Assembly (NCBI GenBank): GCA_002352225.1
Contig: DEIA01000005.1
Span: 1-15,341 of the forward strand
Source of the DNA: Flammeovirgaceae bacterium UBA2786
Lineage (GTDB): Bacteria; Bacteroidota; Bacteroidia; Cytophagales; Cyclobacteriaceae
Direction: 5' to 3'
Length of the DNA: 15,341 bases
How positions within the stretch are numbered: the first letter of the stretch is position 1; each line of letters starts with the position of its first letter. The position numbers were made by a program, and so were the translations under genes. Below are positions 6,521 through 13,978 of this stretch, in pieces. The notes beneath the pieces were generated by a model, which saw nothing but the letters and a program-made list of their open reading frames with translations, searched no databases and was not told the origin of the DNA.

Positions 6521-8767
6521 ATGGATATTATTTACCTTCTGAAAGTTCTCTGGCGCAAAAAATTGTGGCTTGTACTAATTCCGATAATATCGGGGGCAAG
6601 CGCTTATTTTTTTACGCTCACCCTGGTAAATCAATACCGATCGGCAACGCAATTGGCCACAGGATTAACCACAAACGAAAGTATTCGGGTATCTGATGAA
6701 AGGCCCACTATCCGTGACACAGATTTGAGCTTTAATAACCTCCTAACTTCAATGAACTCCGGCATTTGTTCTAACCTAACTTCTTATAGACTTATCCTTC
6801 ACGAGTTCGACTCGGCAGGCGTGTCATTCAGAAGTCCGGGTAACAACAAAGAAGTTGAATTAAGCACACAAGAAATTAAGCTTGCCCGGGAAGAGTTTAG
6901 GCGGAAACTTGAAAAATTAGAGTTACTTACTCTGGATGACGAAAACTCCAGATTGCTTTTAGATGCTTTAGACTGGTATGGTTATAATTACCAATTTATA
7001 AAGGAGGGCCTAAAAATTTACAGAGTTCCGAATACCGATTTCATTCAGGTTGAGTTTACTTCTGAAAACCCATCGCTATCTGCGTACGCGGCAAATGCTT
7101 TCTGTGAAGAATTTTTGAGGTATTACAAGGGCCAGCGAGAAGAAGGTTCAGGTATTTCAGTTTCCTTTTTTAAGCAATTGGTTGAGCAAAAGAAAAAGGA
7201 AATGGATGAAAGAACGGAAACCTTAAAAACCTTTAAGGCCACCAATAGTTTTGTAAATATTAATGAAGAAGGAAGTTCTAAGCTACTTCAAATATCTGAG
7301 CTGGATTTAGAACAAGATAATGTAGAGAGCAAGATATATGGCCTTAATTTATCATTGGATAGATTTAACAACGAGTTGGCTTCTTTGAACGGAGAGGGTG
7401 GTTCAAGCACCCCATCTAACTCTTCGAATGTCCGTATCCTTAACCTACGTGAAAGAATTAACAGACTAAATGAAAGGTACATTACCACAGGTTCCAGTAA
7501 CCATGTACTACTAGATTCATTAAACTTGCTTCGTAGTCAATTGAAGAATGAAATGGCGAGCCTTTCTTCAGGGGGAACACAACCTTCTGGTTTAACAAAG
7601 GCTGAATTGACAAATAAAGTAAATGACATTAAAATAGAAATAGCCATAGAGCAATCGAAGCTAAATTCCATAACCACAAAACTCAGGAATTTACGAGGCA
7701 GCATTTCAGGATATGCGTCAAAAGAAAGTGTTGTAGCCAGTTTGCAGGGCGAGGTTGATGTAGCCACTAAAGAGTATCTGGATGCGGTAAACCGATATAA
7801 TGAGGCTAATAACAAATTGTTAGCTTCCACTGGAACAATCCGCCAGTTGTATAAAGCAACCGCATCAGCAAACCCGGTAAGTAATAAAAAGATATTAATA
7901 ATTGCCGGATCTGTTTTTGCATCCTTCTTTTTTTGTGTTTTTGTATTTGTTGGCTTAGAGGCAATTGATACAACCTTAAAAACTCCTGAACATTTTAAAC
8001 GTACCGTTAAGATTGATTTAGCTGAGCAATTGATTAAAGTAGACACACAGGCGTTAAATTTTCTGACTTTATTTGATACTAAAACCAACAACCCTGAACT
8101 TGAAGTATTTAAAGAATTTATAAGGAAGCTACGGTATCAAATAGAATCTACAAACTCCAGAATTTTTCTTATAACAAGTTGCAAAAAGGGGGAAGGAAAA
8201 ACTTTTATTACGTTTACACTGGCCCACGTAATGAGTTTAGTGAATAAACGTGTTCTTATAGTAGATACAAATTTTAAGAATAATGGTTTAACAAGATGGC
8301 TAAGCACCAAAAAGCAAGACGTTAAGTATCTTGAAAGAAAGAAAGACTATGAAGTGAAACTTCTTACCGGAAAAGAGTATTCCAGAAAACCCTCAGACGA
8401 TGAGGAAAGCACGGAAGAAAGTATTTATAATCTGGTTACCCCTACGCGTTTCAGAAACATTTTTATTATTGGTAATAATGGCGGGTTTGAGTCTCCGGAT
8501 GAGATTCTGTCTGGAAAGAACTTTTCTCAGCTTATTGATATACTGTCAACCGAATATGATTATATTTTTCTGGAGGGGGCTGCATTAAATGACTACTCAG
8601 ACACCAAGGAGTTAGAAAAGTATGTTCAAAAAGTTATTCCTGTTTTTTCGGCCGATACATCAATAGGACAATTAGATAGAGAGTCAATTAATTACTTAAG
8701 GTCGCTGGGCAATAAACTGGCGGGGGCTATTCTTAATAAAGTAGAGTTGAAAAACCTGAAGATTTAA
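6521..8767 (+). CDS. Wzz/Wzc-like polysaccharide co-polymerase with degenerate BY-kinase domain
   Basis: A 748-residue inner-membrane protein. Helix 1 spans about residues 15-34 (LWLVLIPIISGASAYFFTLT), a long periplasmic portion follows with coiled-coil-rich stretches (about 215-290, 305-345, 360-435), and helix 2 is about 457-479. The cytoplasmic part resembles bacterial tyrosine kinases: Walker A SCKKGEGKT (553-561, catalytic K560 present), Walker A' VLIVDTNFK (578-586) and the Walker B position YIFLEGAA (681-688). The A' motif has N and K in place of the second D and R of DxDxR, and the Walker B aspartate is replaced by glutamate E685. The C-terminus ends KVELKNLKI with no tyrosine cluster. 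Such proteins set chain length and couple polymerisation to export. Here ATP binding looks possible, but kinase activity and autophosphorylation are doubtful. It follows the glycosyltransferase by 57 bp and is followed by an oppositely oriented gene. Confidence 0.9.
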   Translation: MDIIYLLKVLWRKKLWLVLIPIISGASAYFFTLTLVNQYRSATQLATGLTTNESIRVSDERPTIRDTDLSFNNLLTSMNSGICSNLTSYRLILHEFDSAGVSFRSPGNNKEVELSTQEIKLAREEFRRKLEKLELLTLDDENSRLLLDALDWYGYNYQFIKEGLKIYRVPNTDFIQVEFTSENPSLSAYAANAFCEEFLRYYKGQREEGSGISVSFFKQLVEQKKKEMDERTETLKTFKATNSFVNINEEGSSKLLQISELDLEQDNVESKIYGLNLSLDRFNNELASLNGEGGSSTPSNSSNVRILNLRERINRLNERYITTGSSNHVLLDSLNLLRSQLKNEMASLSSGGTQPSGLTKAELTNKVNDIKIEIAIEQSKLNSITTKLRNLRGSISGYASKESVVASLQGEVDVATKEYLDAVNRYNEANNKLLASTGTIRQLYKATASANPVSNKKILIIAGSVFASFFFCVFVFVGLEAIDTTLKTPEHFKRTVKIDLAEQLIKVDTQALNFLTLFDTKTNNPELEVFKEFIRKLRYQIESTNSRIFLITSCKKGEGKTFITFTLAHVMSLVNKRVLIVDTNFKNNGLTRWLSTKKQDVKYLERKKDYEVKLLTGKEYSRKPSDDEESTEESIYNLVTPTRFRNIFIIGNNGGFESPDEILSGKNFSQLIDILSTEYDYIFLEGAALNDYSDTKELEKYVQKVIPVFSADTSIGQLDRESINYLRSLGNKLAGAILNKVELKNLKI

Positions 8768-8773
8768 CCTTAA

Positions 8774-9340
8774 TTAATTTGAATTTATCAGACTCTTTAT
8801 TTCCTTTTCACGCTCGGCATAGTGTTTTATGGCAAGTTGTTTTGCGATTTTTTTAGAGACATCGGGGCCTATGGAGGTTGCAAATTCATGCCCTTCTGCA
8901 TATCGCAGTAACCTGTTAATTCGGCCAGGGGTAGCAAATTTTATAAACGCGCCTTTAAAATGGTCAGGATCAAAACCTGTAAACGTAACATTATCAACAA
9001 TTGTATTGTACACTTCTTCGCTGTTGGTAATGTTTTTGTGTTCCAATAAATAATAGACATCCATAATTTCTTTTGAATCGGTATCATCAATGACTTTAAG
9101 AATAAACTCAAGACTCAGATCTAACGAGTCCGCTATTTTGAATACATCTTTGCTATACATAGCAACGGGTTTCTTTATTTCTTCAATTTTTGCGCTGTAT
9201 TGATTAGGAATGTATCCTGGTATATCCTCGCGTAGAATTATTGAAGCTGCATAACCCGGCAAAAAATAATAATAGAATACAACACCCGAAATGGCAAGAA
9301 CACCCAGAACCAGTAAACTTATCCGAACCACCTTTTTCAT
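8774..9340 (-). CDS. Unrecognised membrane-anchored protein encoded antisense within the export operon
   Basis: I do not recognise this 188-residue protein. It starts MKKVVRIS, has one N-terminal hydrophobic helix (about residues 6-27), and then a soluble, mixed-charge, mostly helical portion with no cysteines. Distinct stretches are PGYIPNQYS near 41-49, TFTGFDPDHFKGAF near 119-132 and YAEGHEFATSIGPD near 147-160. The most likely topology is an anchor with the body in the periplasm. It converges on the co-polymerase gene with 6 bp between stops, and diverges from the flippase with only 11 bp between start codons, so each promoter would have to lie inside the other gene. Normal codon structure and a full-length frame support a real gene. 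A role in export or assembly is suggested only by location. Confidence 0.75.
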   Translation of the reverse strand: MKKVVRISLLVLGVLAISGVVFYYYFLPGYAASIILREDIPGYIPNQYSAKIEEIKKPVAMYSKDVFKIADSLDLSLEFILKVIDDTDSKEIMDVYYLLEHKNITNSEEVYNTIVDNVTFTGFDPDHFKGAFIKFATPGRINRLLRYAEGHEFATSIGPDVSKKIAKQLAIKHYAEREKEIKSLINSN

Positions 9341-9351
9341 AAAAAGTATTA

Positions 9352-10683
9352 ATGAGTCAATTTAATATAAATAAATGGATAAAGCCGGGTTTGTACACTA
9401 CCCTGGATAAGTTTTCTGTTGTAGGTCTGGGCTTTGTAAATTTTTTTATCCTATCACGGGTATTAACCAAGAATGAATTTGGTGTATGGGTTTTATTTAC
9501 CGGACTGGTTGCAGTATTAGAAACTCTTCGCGAAGGCTTCGTTAAACAACCTCTGATTGCCCTTATGCCTACCGAGGCCGGAGAAGAACGAAACAAAGTA
9601 GGCACGGCAGCGCTTATCCTAAACGGTGGATACTCATTGCTAATCTCTATTCTTTTGTTTACAGGTGCGGCCTACCTGGAAGTATTTTGGGATGCACATC
9701 CATTAGCTTTGTTATTGAAGATTTATGGAATTACCAATTTAATATTTGTACCCTTTTCTCACTATGAATATTTGCAGCAAAGTGTACTCGACTTCAAAGG
9801 AATATTTATCGGGCATCTGGTAAGATCAGTTGTGCTTACACTTTTTATTATCGGATCGGTAAGTTTTGATTTTGCTATTACGCTTCCCGGTTTAACGTAT
9901 GGGGTATTGATAGGAAGTGTTTTAGGGTTAGCGGCTATGGTTTATTATGGATGGAAGTACAAGCATCAAATTGTGCGCGTTACAATTTCTGAATTAAGCT
10001 CTCTGATTTCGTTTGGAAGATATTCGTTGGGAACCAATGTTGCTTCATTGTCAATCCGTAATATGGATAGTTGGATGCTTGGTAAAATGCTATCTACCGA
10101 GGCAGTGGCCTCCTATAATCCAGCTATCCGGGTTTCAAACCTTGTCGAAATTCCTACGTTAACGATAGCCAATCTGGTTTTTCCTAAAATGGCCCAATTT
10201 TATCGTTCTAATGAACAAACGCAGAGCACCCAATTGTATGAAAGGTCGGTAAGTTTGTTGCTGGCATTTATGATTCCTCTTTCTATAATCATGTTCTTAT
10301 TCTCAGATCAAATTGTTTACATAATTGCCGGGAAGAATTATATTGAGTCTGGGTACTTGCTAAAAATTACTGCCTTCTATACGTTGTTTATTCCCTTTGG
10401 CAGGCAATTCGGAATTTTGCTGGATGCAACACGAAAACCAAAAATTAATTTTTATGTTGTTTTAGGCACGGCAATTATTGGGTCTATTATTACACTGGTA
10501 TTTATAAAAAACTGGGGTATTACAGGCGCTGCATACGGTACCTTACTCACTTATTTAGTACGATTCTTATTTCAACAATGGTGGCTTTATTCTTATTTTG
10601 GTATTAATACACTAACTGTTTTTAGGGCTATCCCTAATGTTTACCGGTGGTTCTTTACTTTTGTTAAAAATGGATTCAAATAA
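9352..10683 (+). CDS. Wzx-like lipid-linked oligosaccharide flippase (MOP superfamily)
   Basis: A 443-residue polytopic protein with about twelve hydrophobic helices across its length. The N-terminal part, with FFILSRVLTKNEFGVWVLFT (31-50), corresponds to the typical 'LsRvLt..eFG.w' signature of polysaccharide-biosynthesis/Wzx transporters, and ITGAAYGTLLTY near the C-terminus to the usual 'G..GAA.gt' repeat. Such proteins move undecaprenyl-linked repeat units across the inner membrane. The pairing with a Wzy-like polymerase directly downstream supports this. The start lies 11 bp from the start of the divergent 8774-9340 gene, so transcription probably either reads through that gene's antisense from upstream or begins within it. 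The 3' end overlaps a 38-aa reading frame by 14 nt. Substrate specificity cannot be predicted. Confidence 0.9.
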   Translation: MSQFNINKWIKPGLYTTLDKFSVVGLGFVNFFILSRVLTKNEFGVWVLFTGLVAVLETLREGFVKQPLIALMPTEAGEERNKVGTAALILNGGYSLLISILLFTGAAYLEVFWDAHPLALLLKIYGITNLIFVPFSHYEYLQQSVLDFKGIFIGHLVRSVVLTLFIIGSVSFDFAITLPGLTYGVLIGSVLGLAAMVYYGWKYKHQIVRVTISELSSLISFGRYSLGTNVASLSIRNMDSWMLGKMLSTEAVASYNPAIRVSNLVEIPTLTIANLVFPKMAQFYRSNEQTQSTQLYERSVSLLLAFMIPLSIIMFLFSDQIVYIIAGKNYIESGYLLKITAFYTLFIPFGRQFGILLDATRKPKINFYVVLGTAIIGSIITLVFIKNWGITGAAYGTLLTYLVRFLFQQWWLYSYFGINTLTVFRAIPNVYRWFFTFVKNGFK

Positions 10684-10786
10684 GAAAAACGGCTTTACTG
10701 ACAAAGACCTGATTAAAGTAGGGGTTATTGTATTTGTTGTGCTAGTTTACGGGTATTTATATCTTAAAATTCTGTTCATAGAATGA
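10670..10786 (+). CDS. Small single-helix membrane protein (38 aa) between flippase and polymerase
   Basis: An ATG at 10670 opens a 38-codon frame ending in TGA at 10784-10786. The product has a polar, charged N-terminus (MDSNKKNGFTDKDLIK) and one hydrophobic helix (about residues 17-36: VGVIVFVVLVYGYLYLKILF). The start lies inside the last codons of the flippase gene in another frame (14 nt overlap), and its stop overlaps the polymerase start as ATGA, an arrangement typical of translationally coupled operon genes. Without it there would be a 99-bp untranslated gap in an otherwise tightly overlapped run. Topology is probably N-in by charge. I recognise no family; it could be a small subunit or regulator of the flippase or polymerase (inference). 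Confidence 0.68.
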   Translation: MDSNKKNGFTDKDLIKVGVIVFVVLVYGYLYLKILFIE

Positions 10787-12213
10787 GAGCTAAGTTTACA
10801 GGTGTTGGACTGAAAGAAAGTTGGCTCTTACTTGTATTGCTTGCATTAGTTTCTATAGGCATAGCTTTCGCAGTGGCGAAGATTAATTTTTTAATTGGCC
10901 CGATAATAATTGTTTTGCTTATAGGCCTGGCACTTGCCTCCTATATTTTTACAGATTACAGAGTTGGTTTTTATGGAGGACTGATTCTGGCGTCAATCAT
11001 GTTTTATTTTGAACGTCTTATTCCGGTAAGCTTGCCGTATGGGGTTTTGTGCGACCTGGCTTTCTTATTGGCGTTTATAGTGTTGCTTTTTAATCCGAAG
11101 TACACACACTGGAAACAATACCTAACTCACCCCATTACAATTGGGTACATCATAACATTCTTGTTTCAGATATTTCAGGCTTTTAACCCTAATGCAGTTT
11201 CATTAACGGCATGGTTGGTTTCGCTACGGGGCCTACTATTAATGTTAATTATGATTGTTTCGCTGGAGTTAGCCAGCAAAGCTGAAAATATTAAACTACT
11301 TTTTAAAATCTGGATGTTGATTGCCTTAGCTGCGGCTCTCTATGGTATTTATCAGGAGTTTATTGGCCTTCCCGGATTTGAAATGAGATGGCTAACGGCC
11401 GATCCTTTGCGGTATCGGTTAATTGTAATATTCGGTAACATCAGGAAGTTTTCTTTTTTATCTGATCCGTCATCGTTTGGTGTATTTATGGCGGCCTCGG
11501 CATTGGGGGCTTTTGCAATGGGATTTGCGCCTGTTTCCCTTGCCAAAAAGTTGATCCTGTTCGGAGGGGCGTTTGTCATGTCTTTATCCATGCTGTATTC
11601 AGGAACACGAACAGCCTATGCTATGTTAGCTGCCGGCATAGTACTCTTTATACTGCTTACAATTCGTAAAAAAGCCACCTTTATCACCGCCTTTCTTCTG
11701 GTACTTGGTTTCTTAGCGATTATGTTTGGCCCGTTTTATAACCCAACCATAAACCGATTCCGATCTGCCTTTAAACCTTCAACCGATGCATCTATGGAAG
11801 TTCGGGATGTAAAGCGTATAGATTGGCAACCCCTGATCCGAAGCCACCCAATGGGATATGGGATAAACACATCTGGCGCAACGGGAGCCCGTTATGCTCC
11901 GGGACAATGGCTGGCAGGCTGGGATACCGATAGCGGATATCTAAAGGTGGGTATTGAGCAAGGGTGGATTGGCCTTACTATATTGATGGTGTTTTTAGGT
12001 ATGGTGATGATTTATGGTATCGGAAATCATTTTGCGCTCAATTCGCCTATGTTACAATCTTTAAACCTGGCGTTTCTTGTATCTTTTTTTTCGGTAACGG
12101 TGGCCGCGTTTACACAGCACGCTCTACTATATAAACCGGTGTACATTCTTGTAATATCAACATATTCTGTTGTAATTTGTATACGTAATCTGGACAAACC
12201 TAACCCTATATGA
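10783..12213 (+). CDS. O-antigen polymerase/ligase-type membrane protein (Wzy-like)
   Basis: A 476-residue protein with about twelve hydrophobic helices and one large external loop (about residues 318-385). Family features are SGTRTAYAMLAAG (273-285, the arginine-containing motif before a helix), RSHPMGYGIN (353-362) and DTDSGYLKVGIEQGWIGL (381-398), which together match the Wzy_C/O-antigen ligase superfamily. These enzymes join undecaprenyl-linked repeat units, or transfer the finished glycan, on the periplasmic face. Polymerase is favoured by adjacency to a flippase and a co-polymerase, but ligases share the same motifs. The ATG overlaps the stop of the 38-aa gene (ATGA), and its own stop overlaps the start of the TolC-like gene by 4 nt, so translation of the three genes is probably coupled. 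Confidence 0.88.
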   Translation: MRAKFTGVGLKESWLLLVLLALVSIGIAFAVAKINFLIGPIIIVLLIGLALASYIFTDYRVGFYGGLILASIMFYFERLIPVSLPYGVLCDLAFLLAFIVLLFNPKYTHWKQYLTHPITIGYIITFLFQIFQAFNPNAVSLTAWLVSLRGLLLMLIMIVSLELASKAENIKLLFKIWMLIALAAALYGIYQEFIGLPGFEMRWLTADPLRYRLIVIFGNIRKFSFLSDPSSFGVFMAASALGAFAMGFAPVSLAKKLILFGGAFVMSLSMLYSGTRTAYAMLAAGIVLFILLTIRKKATFITAFLLVLGFLAIMFGPFYNPTINRFRSAFKPSTDASMEVRDVKRIDWQPLIRSHPMGYGINTSGATGARYAPGQWLAGWDTDSGYLKVGIEQGWIGLTILMVFLGMVMIYGIGNHFALNSPMLQSLNLAFLVSFFSVTVAAFTQHALLYKPVYILVISTYSVVICIRNLDKPNPI

Positions 12214-12908
12214 GGAACTCAATTTTTCTTTCGTTGTTGCTATCGTCTCACCTTATGCTTGCGCAATCGGTTGATTATAATAAAATCATTCTGCCAGGGA
12301 ACGTAACGAATATAGAGTTTGAAGAAAAACTGGTTCAGTTAGCGTGGAAAAACCATCCGTCTAATCAACTTCTATATAATAACCTGCAGGTAGCTAAGCA
12401 CGAAACAAAAATCGCTTCTTCGGAATGGTTAAATACTATCCGGATTACCGGAAACTTAAATGAGTTTACGATAGACCAGAGCAATGATGTTAACAACCGG
12501 GCTCAGTTCTTTCCACGGTACAATTTTGGAGTTCAGATTCCATTAGGAATTTTTTCAGGAACATCCAACCAGGTAAAGAAGGGGCGCCAGCTTGAGCAGG
12601 TGGCACAGTATAATATTGAAGCTCAAAAACTGGAAGTGCGTGCGCTGGTATTAACGCTGTATAATAATTACATCATGCACCGCGAAATATTCAACCTGAA
12701 GTCGCAGGAGTTGGAAGAAGCAACAGCCAGTTTTGTTTTACTTGAACAAAGATTTAAAACCGGTGAAGAAAAATATGATCGCTATTCAGCAGGCCTCTCT
12801 GCTTTAAATAAGGTTAAAATTGACAGAGTTCAGGCTCAAACGAACTACTTTAATGCCAAGCTTGAGTTGGAACAAATGATAGGGCTTGAGTTGGAAGACG
12901 TGAAATAG
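12210..12908 (+). CDS. Half-length TolC-like outer-membrane protein
   Basis: A 232-residue protein with a signal peptide (MRNSIFLSLLLSSHLMLAQS, likely cut after A18). It shows one TolC structural repeat: a helix at about 35-70 (FEEKLVQLAWKNHPSNQLLYN), two amphipathic beta-type stretches (about 73-88 and 101-115, FPRYNFGVQIPLGIF), then long heptad-rich helices (about 118-180 and 186-226). The segment RFKTGEEKYDRYSAGLSALN followed by QAQTNYFNAKLELEQMIG is the standard ending of an outer-membrane efflux protein repeat. Typical TolC proteins are 400-500 residues with two such repeats; here there is one, and both ends look natural rather than truncated. No adaptor or pump gene is nearby. Set in a Wzx/Wzy/Wzc operon, it could be the outer-membrane outlet for the polysaccharide, perhaps as a larger oligomer (inference). 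It begins within the polymerase stop codon and ends 2 nt before the acyltransferase. Confidence 0.85.
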   Translation: MRNSIFLSLLLSSHLMLAQSVDYNKIILPGNVTNIEFEEKLVQLAWKNHPSNQLLYNNLQVAKHETKIASSEWLNTIRITGNLNEFTIDQSNDVNNRAQFFPRYNFGVQIPLGIFSGTSNQVKKGRQLEQVAQYNIEAQKLEVRALVLTLYNNYIMHREIFNLKSQELEEATASFVLLEQRFKTGEEKYDRYSAGLSALNKVKIDRVQAQTNYFNAKLELEQMIGLELEDVK

Positions 12909-12910
12909 CA

Positions 12911-13978
12911 ATGAGTGGTGAGGTAGAAAAGAAATCTCATAGGAGGGGCTGGATCGATTATGCACGCGGAATTGTAATTATCTATGTAGTTTACAGACAT
13001 GCCCTAACAGGCTTAATAAGTGCCGGGGTAGAGATTCAGAACGCCATCTACATGGTGCAGGAGTCCAGCATGCCAATTTTCTTTATTGTATCAGGTGTCT
13101 TTATTTATTCGAGCGCATTAAAACGGGGGTTTAACACTTTCGCACGGTTTAAATTTGAATCATTAATGTATCCCTACTTTGTATGGGGAGCGATTCACCT
13201 GATTTCACAAATAATTTTTAGCAAGTTTTCTAATTCTGAAAAGGGGTGGGATTATTTTATTTATATGATAACCTACCCTCGTGCCATTGATCAATTCTGG
13301 TATTTGTATACGCTGTTTGCCGTAATGCTGTTATTTGCACTTATCAATTTCAAACTTTTCAAATTTAAAGTAGCTCCTAACCTGGTACTGGCCGCCATAC
13401 TTTACTTGTTGTCGTTCTTTGTGGAAACTGATTATTTTTCAATAAATGATATCTTGTTTTACTACTCCTTTCTTGTATTTGGGTTTTTGATTGCCCGCTT
13501 TATTTTACCAGTTGATAGCAATTTCTTTACAGGAAAATGGCTGATATACGGGTTACCTGTGTTCATAATATTACAGATAGCTTGGTACTTGTATTATTCA
13601 GATGCGCGCCTTCTGGTTCAATTAGACTTTACCGGGTTTCTCCTTTTTATGCCGATTACCATACTGGGCGCATTAATCCTTTTTGTTGTGGTTTATAAAT
13701 TGGAAAGTAATAACATCCTGTTGTTTTTTAAGAAGATTGGAAGCCACTCGCTGTATATTTATGTTATGCACCTAATGTTTACAGCGGCTATACGTGTAGT
13801 AGTAATGAAATTTTTCCCATCGCTTCATCCCATAGCGATGCTTTGGATTATTATAGCAGGTGGAGTTTTCGTTCCTATTATGCTCTATAAAGTACTGATG
13901 AAACTAGGATTTACCTGGCTTTTTGAACCGCCCGCGTTCTTAAAAAGAATTATTTTACAGGAAGGTAAACCTCAATAG
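12911..13978 (+). CDS. Acyltransferase-3 family sugar O-acetyltransferase-like protein
   Basis: A 355-residue integral membrane protein with about ten helices. The N-terminal signature of the acyltransferase-3 family is visible: R19 and H30 separated by ten residues (R-x10-H in RGIVIIYVVYRH), and MPIFFIVSGVF (54-64) with the conserved F..SG. The 'W..G' and LYTLFAV (about 135-142) stretches and the late SLYIYVMHL segment (about 277-285) also fit. Members carry acyl groups, often acetyl, across the inner membrane and attach them to sugars on the periplasmic side. It starts 2 nt after the TolC-like stop and ends the plus-strand run, so O-acylation of the locally made glycan is the simplest role. 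The 3' end overlaps the converging glycosyltransferase gene by 29 nt. The acyl group and acceptor cannot be deduced. Confidence 0.9.
   Translation: MSGEVEKKSHRRGWIDYARGIVIIYVVYRHALTGLISAGVEIQNAIYMVQESSMPIFFIVSGVFIYSSALKRGFNTFARFKFESLMYPYFVWGAIHLISQIIFSKFSNSEKGWDYFIYMITYPRAIDQFWYLYTLFAVMLLFALINFKLFKFKVAPNLVLAAILYLLSFFVETDYFSINDILFYYSFLVFGFLIARFILPVDSNFFTGKWLIYGLPVFIILQIAWYLYYSDARLLVQLDFTGFLLFMPITILGALILFVVVYKLESNNILLFFKKIGSHSLYIYVMHLMFTAAIRVVVMKFFPSLHPIAMLWIIIAGGVFVPIMLYKVLMKLGFTWLFEPPAFLKRIILQEGKPQ

Noticed and set aside
7537..8091. 184-codon minus-strand reading frame
   Set aside because: It is antisense to the co-polymerase region carrying the second membrane helix; no recognisable composition or motif.
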